This document shows positions 52,771-64,000 of a stretch of DNA of 64,000 nt, one piece after another. The DNA lies in NCBI GenBank assembly GCA_032718475.1, contig JAUCBJ010006842.1, forward strand, positions 62,001 through 126,000, written 5' to 3'. Each line of letters begins with the position of its first letter. Position 1 is the first letter of the stretch. The position numbers were made by a program, and so were the translations under genes. Origin of the DNA: Nemertoderma westbladi. Taxonomy: Eukaryota; Xenacoelomorpha; Nemertodermatida; Nemertodermatidae. Below the pieces are notes generated by a model. That model ran no database searches and had not been told where the DNA came from. It saw only the letters and a list, made by a program, of their open reading frames with translations.

Positions 52771-55408
52771 TTACATATAATAAGTTTATTACATATAATA
52801 AGTTTATTACATATAATAAGTTTATTACATATAATAAGTTTATTACATATAATAAGTTTATTAAATATAATAAGTTTATTACATATAATAAGTTTATTAC
52901 ATATAATAAGTTTATTACATATAATAAGTTTATTACATATAATAAGTTTATTAAATATAATAAGTTTATTACATATAATAAGTTTATTACATATAATAAG
53001 TTTATTACATATAATAAGTTTATTACATATAATAAGTTTATTACATATAATACGTTTATTACATATAATAAGTTTATTAAATATAATAAGTTTATTACAT
53101 ATAATAAGTTTATTACATATAATAAGTTTATTACATATAATAAGTTTATTACATATAATAAGTTTATTACATATAATAAGTTTATTACATATAATAAGTT
53201 TATTACATATAATAAGTTTATTAAATATAATAAGTTTATTACATATAATAAGTTTATTACATATAATAAGTTTATTAAATATAATAAGTTTATTAAATAT
53301 AATAAGTTTATTAAATATAATAAGTTTATTACATATAATAAGTTTATTAAATATAATACGTTTATTACATATAATAAGTTTATTACATATAATAAGTTTA
53401 TTACATATAATAAGTTTATTAAATATAATAAGTTTATTACATATAATAAGTTTAATACATATACTAAGTTTATTACATATAATAAGTTTATTACATATAC
53501 TAAGTTTATTACATATAATAAGTTTATTAAATATAATAAGTTTATTACATATAATAAGTTTATTACATATAATAAGTTTATTACATATAATAAGTTTATT
53601 AAATATAATAAGTTTATTACATATAATAAGTTTATTAAATATAATAAGTTTATTACATATAATAAGTTTATTAAATATAATAAGTTTATTACATATACTA
53701 AGTTTATTACATATAATAAGTTTATTACATATAATAAGTTTATTAAATATAATAAGTTTATTACATATAATAAGTTTATTACATATAATAAGTTTATTAA
53801 ATATAATAAGTTTATTACATATAATAAGTTTATTACATATAATAAGTTTATTACATATAATAAGTTTATTACATATAATAAGTTTATTACATATAATAAG
53901 TTTATTACATATAATAAGTTTATTAAATATAATAAGTTTATTACATATAATAAGTTTATTACATATAATAAGTTTATTACATATAATAAGTTTATTACAT
54001 ATAATAAGTTTATTAAATATAATAAGTTTATTACATATAATAAGTTTATTACATATAATAAGTTTATTACATATAATAAGTTTATTAAATATAATAAGTT
54101 TATTACATATAATAAGTTTATTACATATAATAAGTTTATTACATATAATAAGTTTATTACATATAATAAGTTTATTAAATATAATAAGTTTATTACATAT
54201 AATAAGTTTATTAAATATAATAAGTTTATTACATATAATAAGTTTATTAAATATAATAAGTTTATTACATATAATAAGTTTATTACATATAATAAGTTTA
54301 TTACATATAATAAGTTTATTAAATATAATAAGTTTATTACATATAATAAGTTTATTAAATATAATAAGTTTATTACATATAATAAGTTTATTAAATATAA
54401 TAAGTTTATTACATATAATAATTTTATTAAATATAATAAGTTTATTACATATAATAAGTTTATTACATATAATAAGTTTATTACATATAATAAGTTTATT
54501 AAATATAATAAGTTTATTACATATAATAAGTTTATTACATATAATAAGTTTATTAAATATAATAAGTTTATTACATATAATAAGTTTATTACATATAATA
54601 AGTTTATTACATATAATAAGTATATTACATATAATAAATTTATTAAATATAATAAATTTATTACATATAACAAGTTTATTACATATAAAGTTTATTACAT
54701 ATAATAAGTTTATTACATATAATAAGTTTATTACATATAATAAGTTTATTAAATATAATAAGTTTATTACATATAATAAGTTTATTACATATAATAAGTT
54801 TATTACATATAATAAGTATATTACATATAATAAATTTATTAAATATAATAAATTTATTACTATAATAAGTTTATTACATATAATAAGTTTATTAAATATA
54901 ATAAGTTTATTACATATAATAAGTTTATTACATATAATAAGTTTATTACATATAATAAGTTTATTAAATATAATAAGTTTATTACATATAACAAGTTTAT
55001 TACATATACTAAGTTTATTACATATAATAAGTTTATTACATATAATAAGTTTATTAAATATAATAAGTTTATTACATATAATAAGTTTATTACATATAAT
55101 AAGTTTATTACATATAATAAGTATATTACATATAATAAATTTATTAAATATAATAAATTTATTACTATAATAAGTTTATTACATATAATAAGTTTATTAA
55201 ATATAATAAGTTTATTACATATAATAAGTTTATTACATATAATAAGTTTATTACATATAATAAGTTTATTAAATATAATAAGTTTATTACATATAATAAG
55301 TTTATTACATATAATAAGTTTATTACATATAATAAGTTTATTACATATAATAAGTTTATTACATATAATAAGTTTATTACATATAATGAGTTTATTACAT
55401 ATTATTAC
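52771..55408. repeat. 18-bp satellite array, ~146 units
   Basis: Unit ACATATAATAAGTTTATT with a main C/A variant (AAATATAATAAGTTTATT). Because 18 is a multiple of 3 and the unit lacks stops in several frames, it produces long artificial open frames on both strands (hexapeptides such as I-T-Y-N-K-F). Towards the right end a 305-bp higher-order period appears: AGTATATT and the 1-bp-deleted TTACTATAATAAG recur 305 bp apart (54816/55121 and 54860/55165). Confidence 0.95.
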
Positions 55409-55409
55409 G

Positions 55410-56079
55410 TAGTACTTTATTGCATTCACATCATCGATCTATTGATTGACCTACTCGCAACGCTCGCATGTGAAAATTCATGACTCTGAATGAAATGCAG
55501 TACAATGCTACATCGGCACCATATCGGCACTAATTACACTCGTTTTCTAAAGCTATACCTCGCTCCACATGGTAGTCTCACATTATTAGAAACAATTCAA
55601 CTGTAGTAGAACTCGTAATTTGTTATATATACAAAGTATTATAAAAGTCGAGTAAATGGGGTGGGGATGAGTGTGGTAAAAATTGTATTTTAGTTTATTT
55701 AATGTACCGGAGGATATTAAGGTAAACGAGCCGTTAAAGTTAGGACTATGGCGTGTTCTCTATTGTGCACTGACACGTGTTACCGGTAACACACGTCAGT
55801 GGTTCTCTATATATTCAGCAGAACGAATATCGAATTGAATGAAACGCGATTTTTATGAAGTGAAGGATATGCAAATGTATCCTCAGATAAGAAGTATTGA
55901 CAATTTGTGCTCCAGGCCCGGATTCCATCATATCTGTATTTACAGTTTCTTATTACACCTACGAGACTAGCCTTGTTCTGGGGTAAAACGTGTTACTCGC
56001 CCGGGAATTGGTGTCTCAAAAATCATAATACATTTCAGATGACAACAACCACAAACCCCCAGTTAACACCCTAACACTC
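55410..56079. other. Noncoding spacer
   Basis: No supported feature. A near-palindrome ACACGTGTTACCGGTAACAC lies at 55772-55791, next to a second ACACGT at 55790. Confidence 0.4.
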
Positions 56080-56088
56080 GGGTCCCCA

Positions 56089-57001
56089 ATGCGACAAGGT
56101 GAGCTGACTGCCTTGGCAGATAAGCTTTCTCTTAGCGCAGTGCACCGAATGCAGACTGGACAGACTGATGAGGTTCTGATTAAGGACATGGGGGGCGGTT
56201 GGCGACTCGCCCTCGCATCAGCAGATGATAGTGGCAATGGTGGAATTGGTCTATGGATGAATCCAACTGCACATGCAGCATTGGACAAAATAGCCCAAAT
56301 CTCTAACCGCATCATCCGTTGCCACTTCTCATCTTCTGGCTAAGAAGTTCCCTAAGGTGGTTCTGATTGTGTGCTACTCTCCAACTAGTGTTGCCCCTGT
56401 AAAGGAGGTGGAAAATTTCTACCACAATCTACAAGCAGCTACTGATGGAATGGATCAGCACGCATTCTTAACATTCCTGGGAGACTTTAATGCAAGTCTG
56501 CATCAATCACCTACATCGCCCTGGGTCTATAGTGATACTGTTAACCGAAATGCCGTCCATATTCAGGATTTTATCTCTAGAAATGGATTGTTTTCGGCTG
56601 GAACCCAGTTCAAGAAGCGAACTGGAAAGCTATGGACTCATAGTGGACCCAGTAGTCACAAGTCCCAGATAGACCATGTATTGTTTCGTAGGAAATACAA
56701 GAGCACTATACAAGACTGTAATGCATTTACACTTCGACCCTTCTCCAGTGATCACTGCCTTATTGTGGCCAAGGTAAGACTTAGTCTGTGTGCTAGCAGA
56801 ACAACGAAATCTGCCTTTCCGCGTCATGACTACTGGTCCTCTCTGTTGCAACAGCCAAGTGTGAGATCCAGCTTCACACTACAGCTGAGCAACAGGTATG
56901 AGGTTCTTGCCTCTGAGGCGGCAGATCACTGTGAGGGCTATACTGACTTCACAGAAGCAGATAAGTTAGCAGCTGCAGAAACAGTTCCTCGAAACCGGTA
57001 A
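56089..57001 (+). pseudogene. RTE-like APE endonuclease
   Basis: Two frames. The first (56089-56343) holds G-N-G-G-I-G-L-W-M-N-P-T-A. The second (56357-57001) holds V-C-Y-S-P-T-S, catalytic G-D-F-N-A, T-W-T-like W-T-H-S-G-P...S-Q-I-D-H-V-L, and S-S-D-H-C-L-I-V. The final S-D-H motif and the D-F-N motif are intact. A frameshift near 56340 separates the frames and a stop at 56999-57001 interrupts the linker to RT. Confidence 0.7.
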
Positions 57002-58523
57002 AGGGCCCTCTGGAATAACCACAAAATTCAGAAGTGCCGAAATGACCTCTATAAGGCGCAGAAAGAGTCCCGACTCAAACAGACTACAGCAGCCAAGTAT
57101 GCAGTTAAGGCTGCATCTCGGTCCCAGAACAGGCAGTACAAGAATGCAGTTAAGGCTTCATCTAGGTCCCTGAACAGGCAGTACTCTGTTAATCTACAGG
57201 AGCTAATAAACCAACAGGTTGATGCCATCAATGATGCTGACGACAAAAGGCAATCATCCCAGGCATGGAAATCGGTCAACTTGCGTACTGGATGGAAAAG
57301 CCAATCACCCACCAAGGTTAAGGCAGAATCACCAGCCGATCGCCTCAATGGTTGGAAGGCCCACTTTGAAAAGCTCCTCAATAATGACAGGGTATTGCCT
57401 GATAACTTTATATAAGTAAAAGTATCTGAGTTTGTACACCCAGATAATCCAATTAGCGATATCTCCTTTGCAGAAGTGAAGGCTGCTGCAAAGAGCATTA
57501 AGACCAATCGTGCCGGTGGAGTAGATGGTGTTCCCCCTGAGGTCTTTAAAATACCTCAGTATTTAAAGCTCATCTATCCAATCATAGTATACATGTAGAG
57601 AACAACAAGAGTCCCACAAGAAATGAAAACAAATAAGTTGGTGCCAGTTCCCAAGAAGGGCAACCTAACACTATATGGTTCTTTTTGGGGAATCTCATTG
57701 ATCTCGATTGCTGCAAAGCTATACAATATAATTCCATTAAATCGCATCAGGGATCCCATTGAGAGACTGTTCTGGTGGAAATCAGAATGGGTTCCGTAAA
57801 GGTCATGGAACCATGGAGCCCATTTTGGCACAGGATAATTGAAGAGTTATCAAAAAAGAAAGACAGGCATCTGGCTGTTATTTTTGTTGACTTCTTCAAG
57901 GTCTTTGATTCAGTCTCTCGCTCATGTTCACCATACTTTCATAATATGGGATTCCTGATGAAATTATTGCAGCAATCAGATCAGTATACGATGGTTCGAC
58001 AACATTTGTGTCTACTGTTGATGGTGATGCAGAACAATTTGAAATATTATGGGGAGTCCTCCAAGGGGTGAGACACACTTGCGCCATTCTTGTTCATAAT
58101 TGTGGTTGACTATGTTCTACGCATGTCCTTAGATCATCATAATGATGATGGGGTGATGGTAACTCCACCTACTGGCTCCAGAAGTCTAGGGAATCCTGCC
58201 AAGTAACTAACTGATCTAGACTTTGCTGATGACTTAGGAGTACTCTCAGAATCACTAGAGGGAGCACAACGGCTCCTCAGCTCATTAGAGCTGCTTCTAG
58301 TGTTGGTCTTTTTATTAACTCCAAAAAGACCAAAATTTTGACAGTTAACTTTGAAGGTCCTCAGCAAGTCTCTGACCGGATGAGCATAAGCTCAAAGGAT
58401 GGTATGCTTGAGCATGTGGATGACTTCTGTTACCTGGGATCATGGATCCGGAAGTCAGGTGAAACTGCATTGGTCAAGTCCAATGCAAGTCACCACAGCT
58501 CAATTTTTGAAATCTACATCTAA
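57002..58523 (+). pseudogene. RTE-like RT, multiple stops
   Basis: Same phase as the APE frame until about 57597: K-S-I-K-T-N-R-A-G-G-V-D-G-V-P-P-E-V-F (fingers), then stops at about 57412 and 57597. Later pieces in other frames are V-P-V-P-K-K-G-N, I-R-D-P-I-E-R-L, F-V-D-F-F-K-V-F-D-S-V (palm), the catalytic D-F-A-D-D (near 58219-58233), and D-F-C-Y-L-G-S-W-I. A tandem segment near 57100-57190 duplicates the A-V-K-A-(A/S)-S-R-S linker. Confidence 0.65.
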
Positions 58524-60965
58524 TTTAGAATATAATGGGATGGTTTCCAGAAGATAATGAAAAAAATATATAATTTAATTAACGTAACGTAATCGAAATA
58601 CTGTAGAATTGGTATCTTTGTAAAAGTAGACAAAGTACATTTAATTTCCTCTCCATCCAAATTACACTAGGATGATTCAGTCCTAACAATAAATTATATG
58701 AGCTTATCTCTTCACATTTATAAAGAAAAATTAATGTTACAATTAATGTGCCAGGTGCAATCGCATAATCATAATTATAATGGCTAGATGGGGTAGTTAA
58801 ATTTTATAAATAAAACAAAAATAAAAGTCATTAAATAACTGATAAAGTAGAGAATATTTTTATGATACGAGAATAATTAATGTCATTAAAAAAACATGAA
58901 AAGCAACTCAAACATTGAAGTCTGCCTAACAGGATTATATTTACATAATTAAGAATGTCGAAGGATGTGATTTAAAATCGTTTATTTGGATATCAATATA
59001 TTTCTGCACTGCGTTTAATAATAATAATTTCGCCAATCCTACTGTTACTTATAACTGCTGTTACTATTACTAATGTTACTTTTTTTTACCGATCGTGTTT
59101 TTACATACATGGCCCAAAATATTATATGAATTGGCCCCTGATATCATCTTGAAACTAGGATATCTCAATGAGTAAATTATTCCAATGATTATCACAATGA
59201 AGTTTTATTAATAATCCCCTGTGGTGGACAAATATAATTCGTGTATTAATGGAAGCCTGGGCAATTCGTCAACGATCACTCATAAACATACTCCATGGCT
59301 ACCAAGTTGTTGTAAAACCATCTGTTGTAAAACCAGCACATAATATTTGCATATATGTTTCCCATAGTCCCTGGTTGTTTCCCCTGCTCATAACCCATTA
59401 CCGCGTATTCTTATCCCTTTCATAAATACCGCCGCATAAAACGTCGTTATGCAGCATTTTCTGAAAACAACTAAATTTAATATTTAGTTAAAATCTCAAA
59501 GGCGCAAGTCTGAATATCTGTTATCATTTATGTTTAACGAAAAACAGTGTTTTAAACACTTCGTAAGTTGGTAATATATTGCTGAACGTTATACCAGGAA
59601 TCAGTTCACTGGTATGTTTCACCCCACAAAGGTGGCTTTCTCTAATTTAAGTTTAAGTTTATAATTTAAGTAAAGATAACAGAGCAGAGGTAGAGAAGAT
59701 AAGAGGTTAGAACGAAAGTAAAGTTATTGTTACAAAATAAGAGAATCAACCCGATGGAATTTAGTATTACAAACACCCATCTGGTTAGAGATTTAAAGCA
59801 AAAATATAGAATTTATAATAATAATGTTCATTTATTCTGTAACTTCCCAACTATTGCGCTTGCATTGCTGTGTATTACTGTATGATTATTTCCACAAGAG
59901 TTCTATTAATCTTTATGCCTGATGATGGACTATAATAGAGTCAGAAATCTGGAATACTTTAATTATTTTTTGTGACATTTTCACTCCTTTCTTAATTAAC
60001 TTATGATTAACATATAAGATGGAGATCAAGTTCTATTAAATTATAGAAATAATGTCGCATTGCAATGGAAATAATTATTGGCCCACTTATTGTTTAATAT
60101 TTATGTTCTACTAAGCGCCAGCTGAGACTGTCAGTGTGAAGGGTAGATAGGTTTTGTACAGTATATAGTATTGTATGTGCTGTCGGCTACCTGAACAAAC
60201 AGTAGCAATGACCTCTGTTAAATGCCAAGTATAACCAAAGACAAAATATCTAACTACTTCAGTTAAATTTACAATTCCCATATGCTCAATAATTAGGGCA
60301 CATTTCTTTGTTTGATCATGCAAAACATCCTATGGCATAGATTTAATTATAATTAGATTTCGTGGCATTATAACACCATCCCCCCACCCTATCCCCAAGG
60401 TAAATTATTATATTCAATATATAACATAATATTCCACACTACAAGTAACTAACTATCTTACCATATGCCTTGATTGGTTTGGTTACTAATTCAATGTGTA
60501 TATCAAAAAGATATATTATTATTAAATCCAATCATATATACCATAATTGTATTATATATTATCCACTTTTAATTTTGTTGTGCTGTGTTTTACTTGTTTC
60601 ATATATTCAATATACGAAATTAAATTAAATTATATGAAGCTTCAAGAACATTTCGCGATGACGATTCTCAGGATAACCTCGAAAAGTTATTTTCTTTCCC
60701 GCCGTTGTCAATGAAATAAGTAAAACTTATACTCAACTCATTGAGAACGTTTAGTAGTACCGCCAAAATTTGTAGATAGGGTGTATTTTTAATTGAAGTG
60801 GCTGTGTTGGTTCATAGATAATATTATTCAATACCCTTTCATTGTAGCTGAATGGATAAGACGAACAATATACATTAGAAGAGATCACAACGTCAGCAGG
60901 TCATGGTTTGACAGAGGGGAAGGCATGAGCAAGTAAAGGTATAAGGTAGTATTTCCAGGTCTACC
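58524..60965. other. AT-rich noncoding region
   Basis: About 2.4 kb without coding, repeat or RNA signal that can be supported. Confidence 0.5.
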
Positions 60966-61035
60966 TTTTATGCGAACTGTTATCGCAATGTGCCAGACTT
61001 CCAAGCTGGAGGTGACATGTTCGAACCCAAAATAT
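60966..61035 (+). repeat. tRNA-Gly(UCC)-like SINE head or pseudogene
   Basis: GTTATCGCAATGTGCC, an anticodon arm CCAG-A-CTTCCAA-G-CTGG (loop CTTCCAA, anticodon UCC), GTGAC and the B box TGTTCGAACCC lie in the order and spacing of tRNA-Gly. The acceptor stem does not pair, so it is a derived repeat or pseudogene. Confidence 0.45.
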
Positions 61036-61040
61036 GATTC

Positions 61041-62021
61041 GGACGTCAATGTCGGTTTTGCTGAGCTGTGACAAACTGATTTATAATATGAACTCACTCA
61101 TTCATCGGAAATACCAATAATTATAATAATGATAAGTTCTTGGCACATTTCTCAAACTATTATTGTGATATACTTACTAACTTAACTTGTTCTGCCCTGC
61201 ATTGTTCCATGTATATAAGCCATTCTATATCATTCAATTTACTGTCGGTCGACTGTATATACAAACATGGCTTTTCTATTATAAGAGTATGAAATTGACC
61301 TGTATTGCATTTAATGGTATTTCATTTTGGACAAAGCAATAAAGAACTTATAATTAGTTGATTAATATAAATATGTTTCTCAAAAAATTATCTCAACTAT
61401 TTACTTCTATGTGGGTAATAATATTTAATAAAATTAACTATTTAAGTATTTTATCCTAAGCCATGTTTATTTTTACATTATTTATAAATATATTTTTTTG
61501 CGTCGAAATCTCATGCGAAACGCATATGTAATTGTTTCAACTACTTTTTATTTTCAAACTCTTAATATATCGCATATTTAAAATAATTAATCAGGGTAAT
61601 GTTTACCAAATAATTAATTTGTTACCAAAACAATAATGTGGGGTTTGCAAGCTGTTTTAGTGAGCGATTATCTATAATGACAGGAGCACAGAAAACAATT
61701 ATTGAACAAATAAATAATTCAAAGAAATTCATAAAATATCCATAACCTCTATGATTTTTTATAAACTCTGGTACATACTTTCCACTTTATATACTAGGAC
61801 AACTATATCAATATCTGACTTATTTTATTTTTATATTATTTGATGTTAGTATTGTAAACTGAAATATATTTCCGTGCACAGCAATATAGTAAATATTTAC
61901 AAGCTGTAGTAAAATTGTATATTTAGTTCGCTAGCCATTTGATGCCTATTGTGGGATAATGAAACGATTTTGCATAGAGGCTAGTGCGGGTTCACTGTGT
62001 CAAGTACAATGCAACAAGCAT
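61041..62021. other. Noncoding region
   Basis: No supported feature until GGGTTCACTGTGTCAAGTAC at about 61988, which is repeated with two changes at about 62598 in the LINE 3' end. Confidence 0.45.
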
Positions 62022-62405
62022 AGTTATAGCATAGCATAGCATAGCATAGCATAGCATAGCATAGCATAGCATAGCATAGCATAGCATAGCATAGCATAGC
62101 ATAGCATAGCATAGCATAGCATAGCATAGCATAGCATAGCATAGCATATCATAGCATAGCATAGCATAGCATAGCATAGCATAGCATAGCATAGCATAGC
62201 ATAGCATAGCATAGCATAGCATAGCATAGCATAGCATAGCATGGCATAGCATAGCATAGCATAGCATAGCATAGCATAGCATGGCATAGCATAGCATAGC
62301 ATAGCATAGCATAGCATAGCATAGCATAGCATAGCATAGCATAGCATAGCATAGCATAGCATAGCATAGCATAGCATAGCATAGCATAGCATAGCATGTA
62401 GCATA
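62022..62405. repeat. (CATAG)n pentanucleotide array
   Basis: About 76 copies of CATAG with isolated variants (CATAT near 62148; ATGGC at ~62241 and ~62281) and an irregular end near 62397. All three minus-strand frames are open because 5 and 3 are coprime and no stop occurs in the 15-bp cycle; these are not genes. Confidence 0.97.
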
Positions 62406-62439
62406 GCATAGTTATACTTAGACTATTTATTTATATATT

Positions 62440-62930
62440 TCCAGGATTTGGAAGTCACCGAGAATTAATCGGAAACTTAAGGTCCGGTTATTTAGAGCAG
62501 CAGTAGTTCCAGTACTCCTCTATGGGAGTCCATGCTGGGCCCTAACTGCTGAGGACACCAAATCTCTGGATGGCACATTCACAAGAATGCTACGCCGGGT
62601 TCATTGTGTCAAGTTCAATGCACACATATCCAACCAGACACTTTGAAGGACATTGTTCGGGACTATAATCATGGTGGACAGCCCATAACTTTCCTGAGAT
62701 GCCTCTTAATTGACACTGGCGTTAAAGAAGCGGGTAATCTCGCGAAAGTCATGCGGGCTAGGGAGTTGTGGCGGTGCAACTTTGTCGATAAGCCGGCATA
62801 TCGTTCTTGATTTCCGATGCATTGGAATATGAGAATTGTGGATTGCATGATATTGGCAAAAATAATTTTGTTAAGCTAGCATAGCATCTCAATGTGCAGC
62901 TGCAATGTAGCAGCCCGATTACAGAAAGAT
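62440..62930 (+). pseudogene. RTE-like LINE 3' end
   Basis: Reads V-V-P-V-L-L-Y-G-S-P-C-W-A-L-T, then T-R-M-L-R-R-V, and in another frame K-V-M-R-A-R-E-L-W-R-C-N-F-V-D-K-P-A. This is the RT C-terminus with frame breaks. The tail AGCATAGCATCTCAATGTGC plus AGCTGCAATG matches the 28.8-kb copy. Confidence 0.65.
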
Positions 62931-64000
62931 AGAAGAAAGTTATATTTTTATTTTAAATTGGCTTGATTTTTAACAGAGCCTGATAGATTTTACTTTCCGG
63001 ATAGGAATGTGACCTACAATTGGAAGATTTAAAGACAAGTGTCCAGGCTAGACAATCTCTCAAATCCGCAATTATATTTGCTGATTGAGTTAGTTTGCAC
63101 CGAGAGTTTAGTTATTGTAGGCCTATTTTTTATTTTATAGATATAATAATTTGCACCACTTTACAACCTTTTAATTAATTTTAATGTTTTACAAGAAATT
63201 GAAGTTTAATTAATAAAATAACTTTGTTAATTTATAATTCATTCAAGATTCCTAATGACAAATTCAGACTTTTAATAAACTACGTGTGTACCATATTTTG
63301 TTGAATTTCATCAAAGATTATTATTAAGTTATTAATCATCAAACTTATTAAAGTCCGACTGACCGACCGACCGACCCAAAGACAACGATAAAAGCAGCTG
63401 TGGCCATATCGCTTATTTCATTACTTGCCCCAAAAACTTGCCCAATTATGTTAACTAAATTTGAAATGTATGTATGTCGAAATATTAGGTATGGTTGATT
63501 GATACAGATGTCTTGAAGGTACTGGTAAATCATAATTAAATTTCGTAAGTGTGTGTAAGAAATATTAAATCATAATATAATTTATACCCCAATCAGGGAC
63601 ATAATTACAAGTTAAGATTACTTCAACTGCAGTAAGAAATGGAGATACTGAATATAAAAACCAAATTCTAATTTACATTCATTTCCATACAAATCCAATT
63701 TTTATCCAAATCGTATTAAAATAATTAATATTTGTAAATTAAATAATTATTTCATAATTATAGTTTCTTTATAAATTATTCTCAATATATGTAGCTCTAT
63801 AGATACTATAATGTACTTACAGTATAAAAGTATACACTGACACGGTAGTTAAATTGCACAAAGTATTTCTTATAAATGCTATTTAACTGGTTTTCTGCTA
63901 CTTTTTATTTATTAGGTTAGGTTTATACCATTTTGGTAAATAATTGTAAAAATATCTAGAAACACATTCCAAACAAACAGGACAGGTTAATAACTAATAA
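62931..64000. other. AT-rich noncoding region
   Basis: Only a short GACC repeat at about 63358-63376 is notable. No coding or RNA gene supported. Confidence 0.5.

Larger units (their letters stand above)
56080..58523 (+). mobile_element. RTE-like LINE, decayed APE-RT
   Basis: Plus-strand element with APE followed by RT in the order used by RTE-type LINEs and no separate ORF1. Several stops and at least one frameshift (near 56340) inactivate it. Its RT has a minus-strand homologue at 39058-39470. Both ends are ill-defined, and the usual 3' domain is not joined here. Confidence 0.7.

Noticed and set aside
13643-55408. CRISPR-like repeat/spacer organisation in the tandem arrays
   Set aside because: All arrays are head-to-tail satellites without unique spacers, and the sequence is eukaryotic.
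52526-55429. Very long open frames (up to about 830 codons) on both strands of the 18-bp array
   Set aside because: They are produced by a stop-free 18-bp unit and consist only of hexapeptide repeats; several frames on both strands are open at once.
61992-62409. Three open frames encoding Met-Leu-Cys-Tyr-Ala repeats
   Set aside because: All three frames of one strand of (CATAG)n are open simultaneously, so this is a property of the repeat and not coding evidence.

Overview
This is metazoan nuclear DNA, most likely from an AT-rich aquatic invertebrate. It has no operons and no dense gene packing. It carries retroelement lineages that occur together in animals (CR1/L2-like, Jockey-like, RTE-like and RLE-type LINEs, Ty3/gypsy, BEL/Pao, a Penelope-like scrap), cut-and-paste transposon remnants, long satellites, poly-G tracts and tRNA-derived repeats. 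The species cannot be named from sequence alone. Convincing host genes are scarce: one intronless 421-codon unknown gene on the minus strand (29288-30553), one possible Cys-rich internal exon (763-987), and two weaker fragments that look like THAP and C2H2 domains.

Layout. 1-4019: mostly noncoding, with the exon candidate, a THAP-like scrap and a tRNA-like repeat. 4020-11203: minus-strand LINE parts (RT at 4649-5812, ORF1 at 10454-11203) separated by a frameshifted plus-strand Ty3/gypsy gag-pol (6185-10215). 11402-12147: a TTAA-flanked element whose ends are 21-22 bp poly-G/poly-C. 12455-24138: an LTR element with two 1,121-bp, ~99.4% identical LTRs. It carries a BEL/Pao Gag-protease ORF that has lost RT and integrase, plus a second, unrecognised zinc-cluster ORF. 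24139-28088: minisatellites, a cluster of GC-rich hairpins and tRNA/U6-like scraps. 28089-29188: a hAT-type nonautonomous element carrying a LINE tail. 30830-37769: two tail-to-tail copies of a GC-rich RLE-type LINE sitting in a 14-bp microsatellite. 37770-43530: RTE-like fragments, a duplicated block rich in TTCTAGAA palindromes, and a foldback element. 43537-48960: a nearly complete CR1-like LINE (PHD-finger ORF1, APE and RT) on the minus strand. 49590-51650: an L2/CR1-like RT C-terminus with its 3' tail. About 52230-52380: a GIY-YIG fragment. 52771-55408: a 2.6-kb array of an 18-bp unit. 56080-58523: a decayed RTE-like APE-RT element. 58524-64000: noncoding sequence with a tRNA-Gly-like repeat, a (CATAG)n array and an RTE 3' end.

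The mobile elements do not form a pathway. They form a layered insertion record. The most interesting parts are the RLE LINE/microsatellite association, the young RT-less LTR element with its extra ORF, the poly-G-ended TTAA element, and the repeated hairpin cluster at 26.6-27.1 kb.
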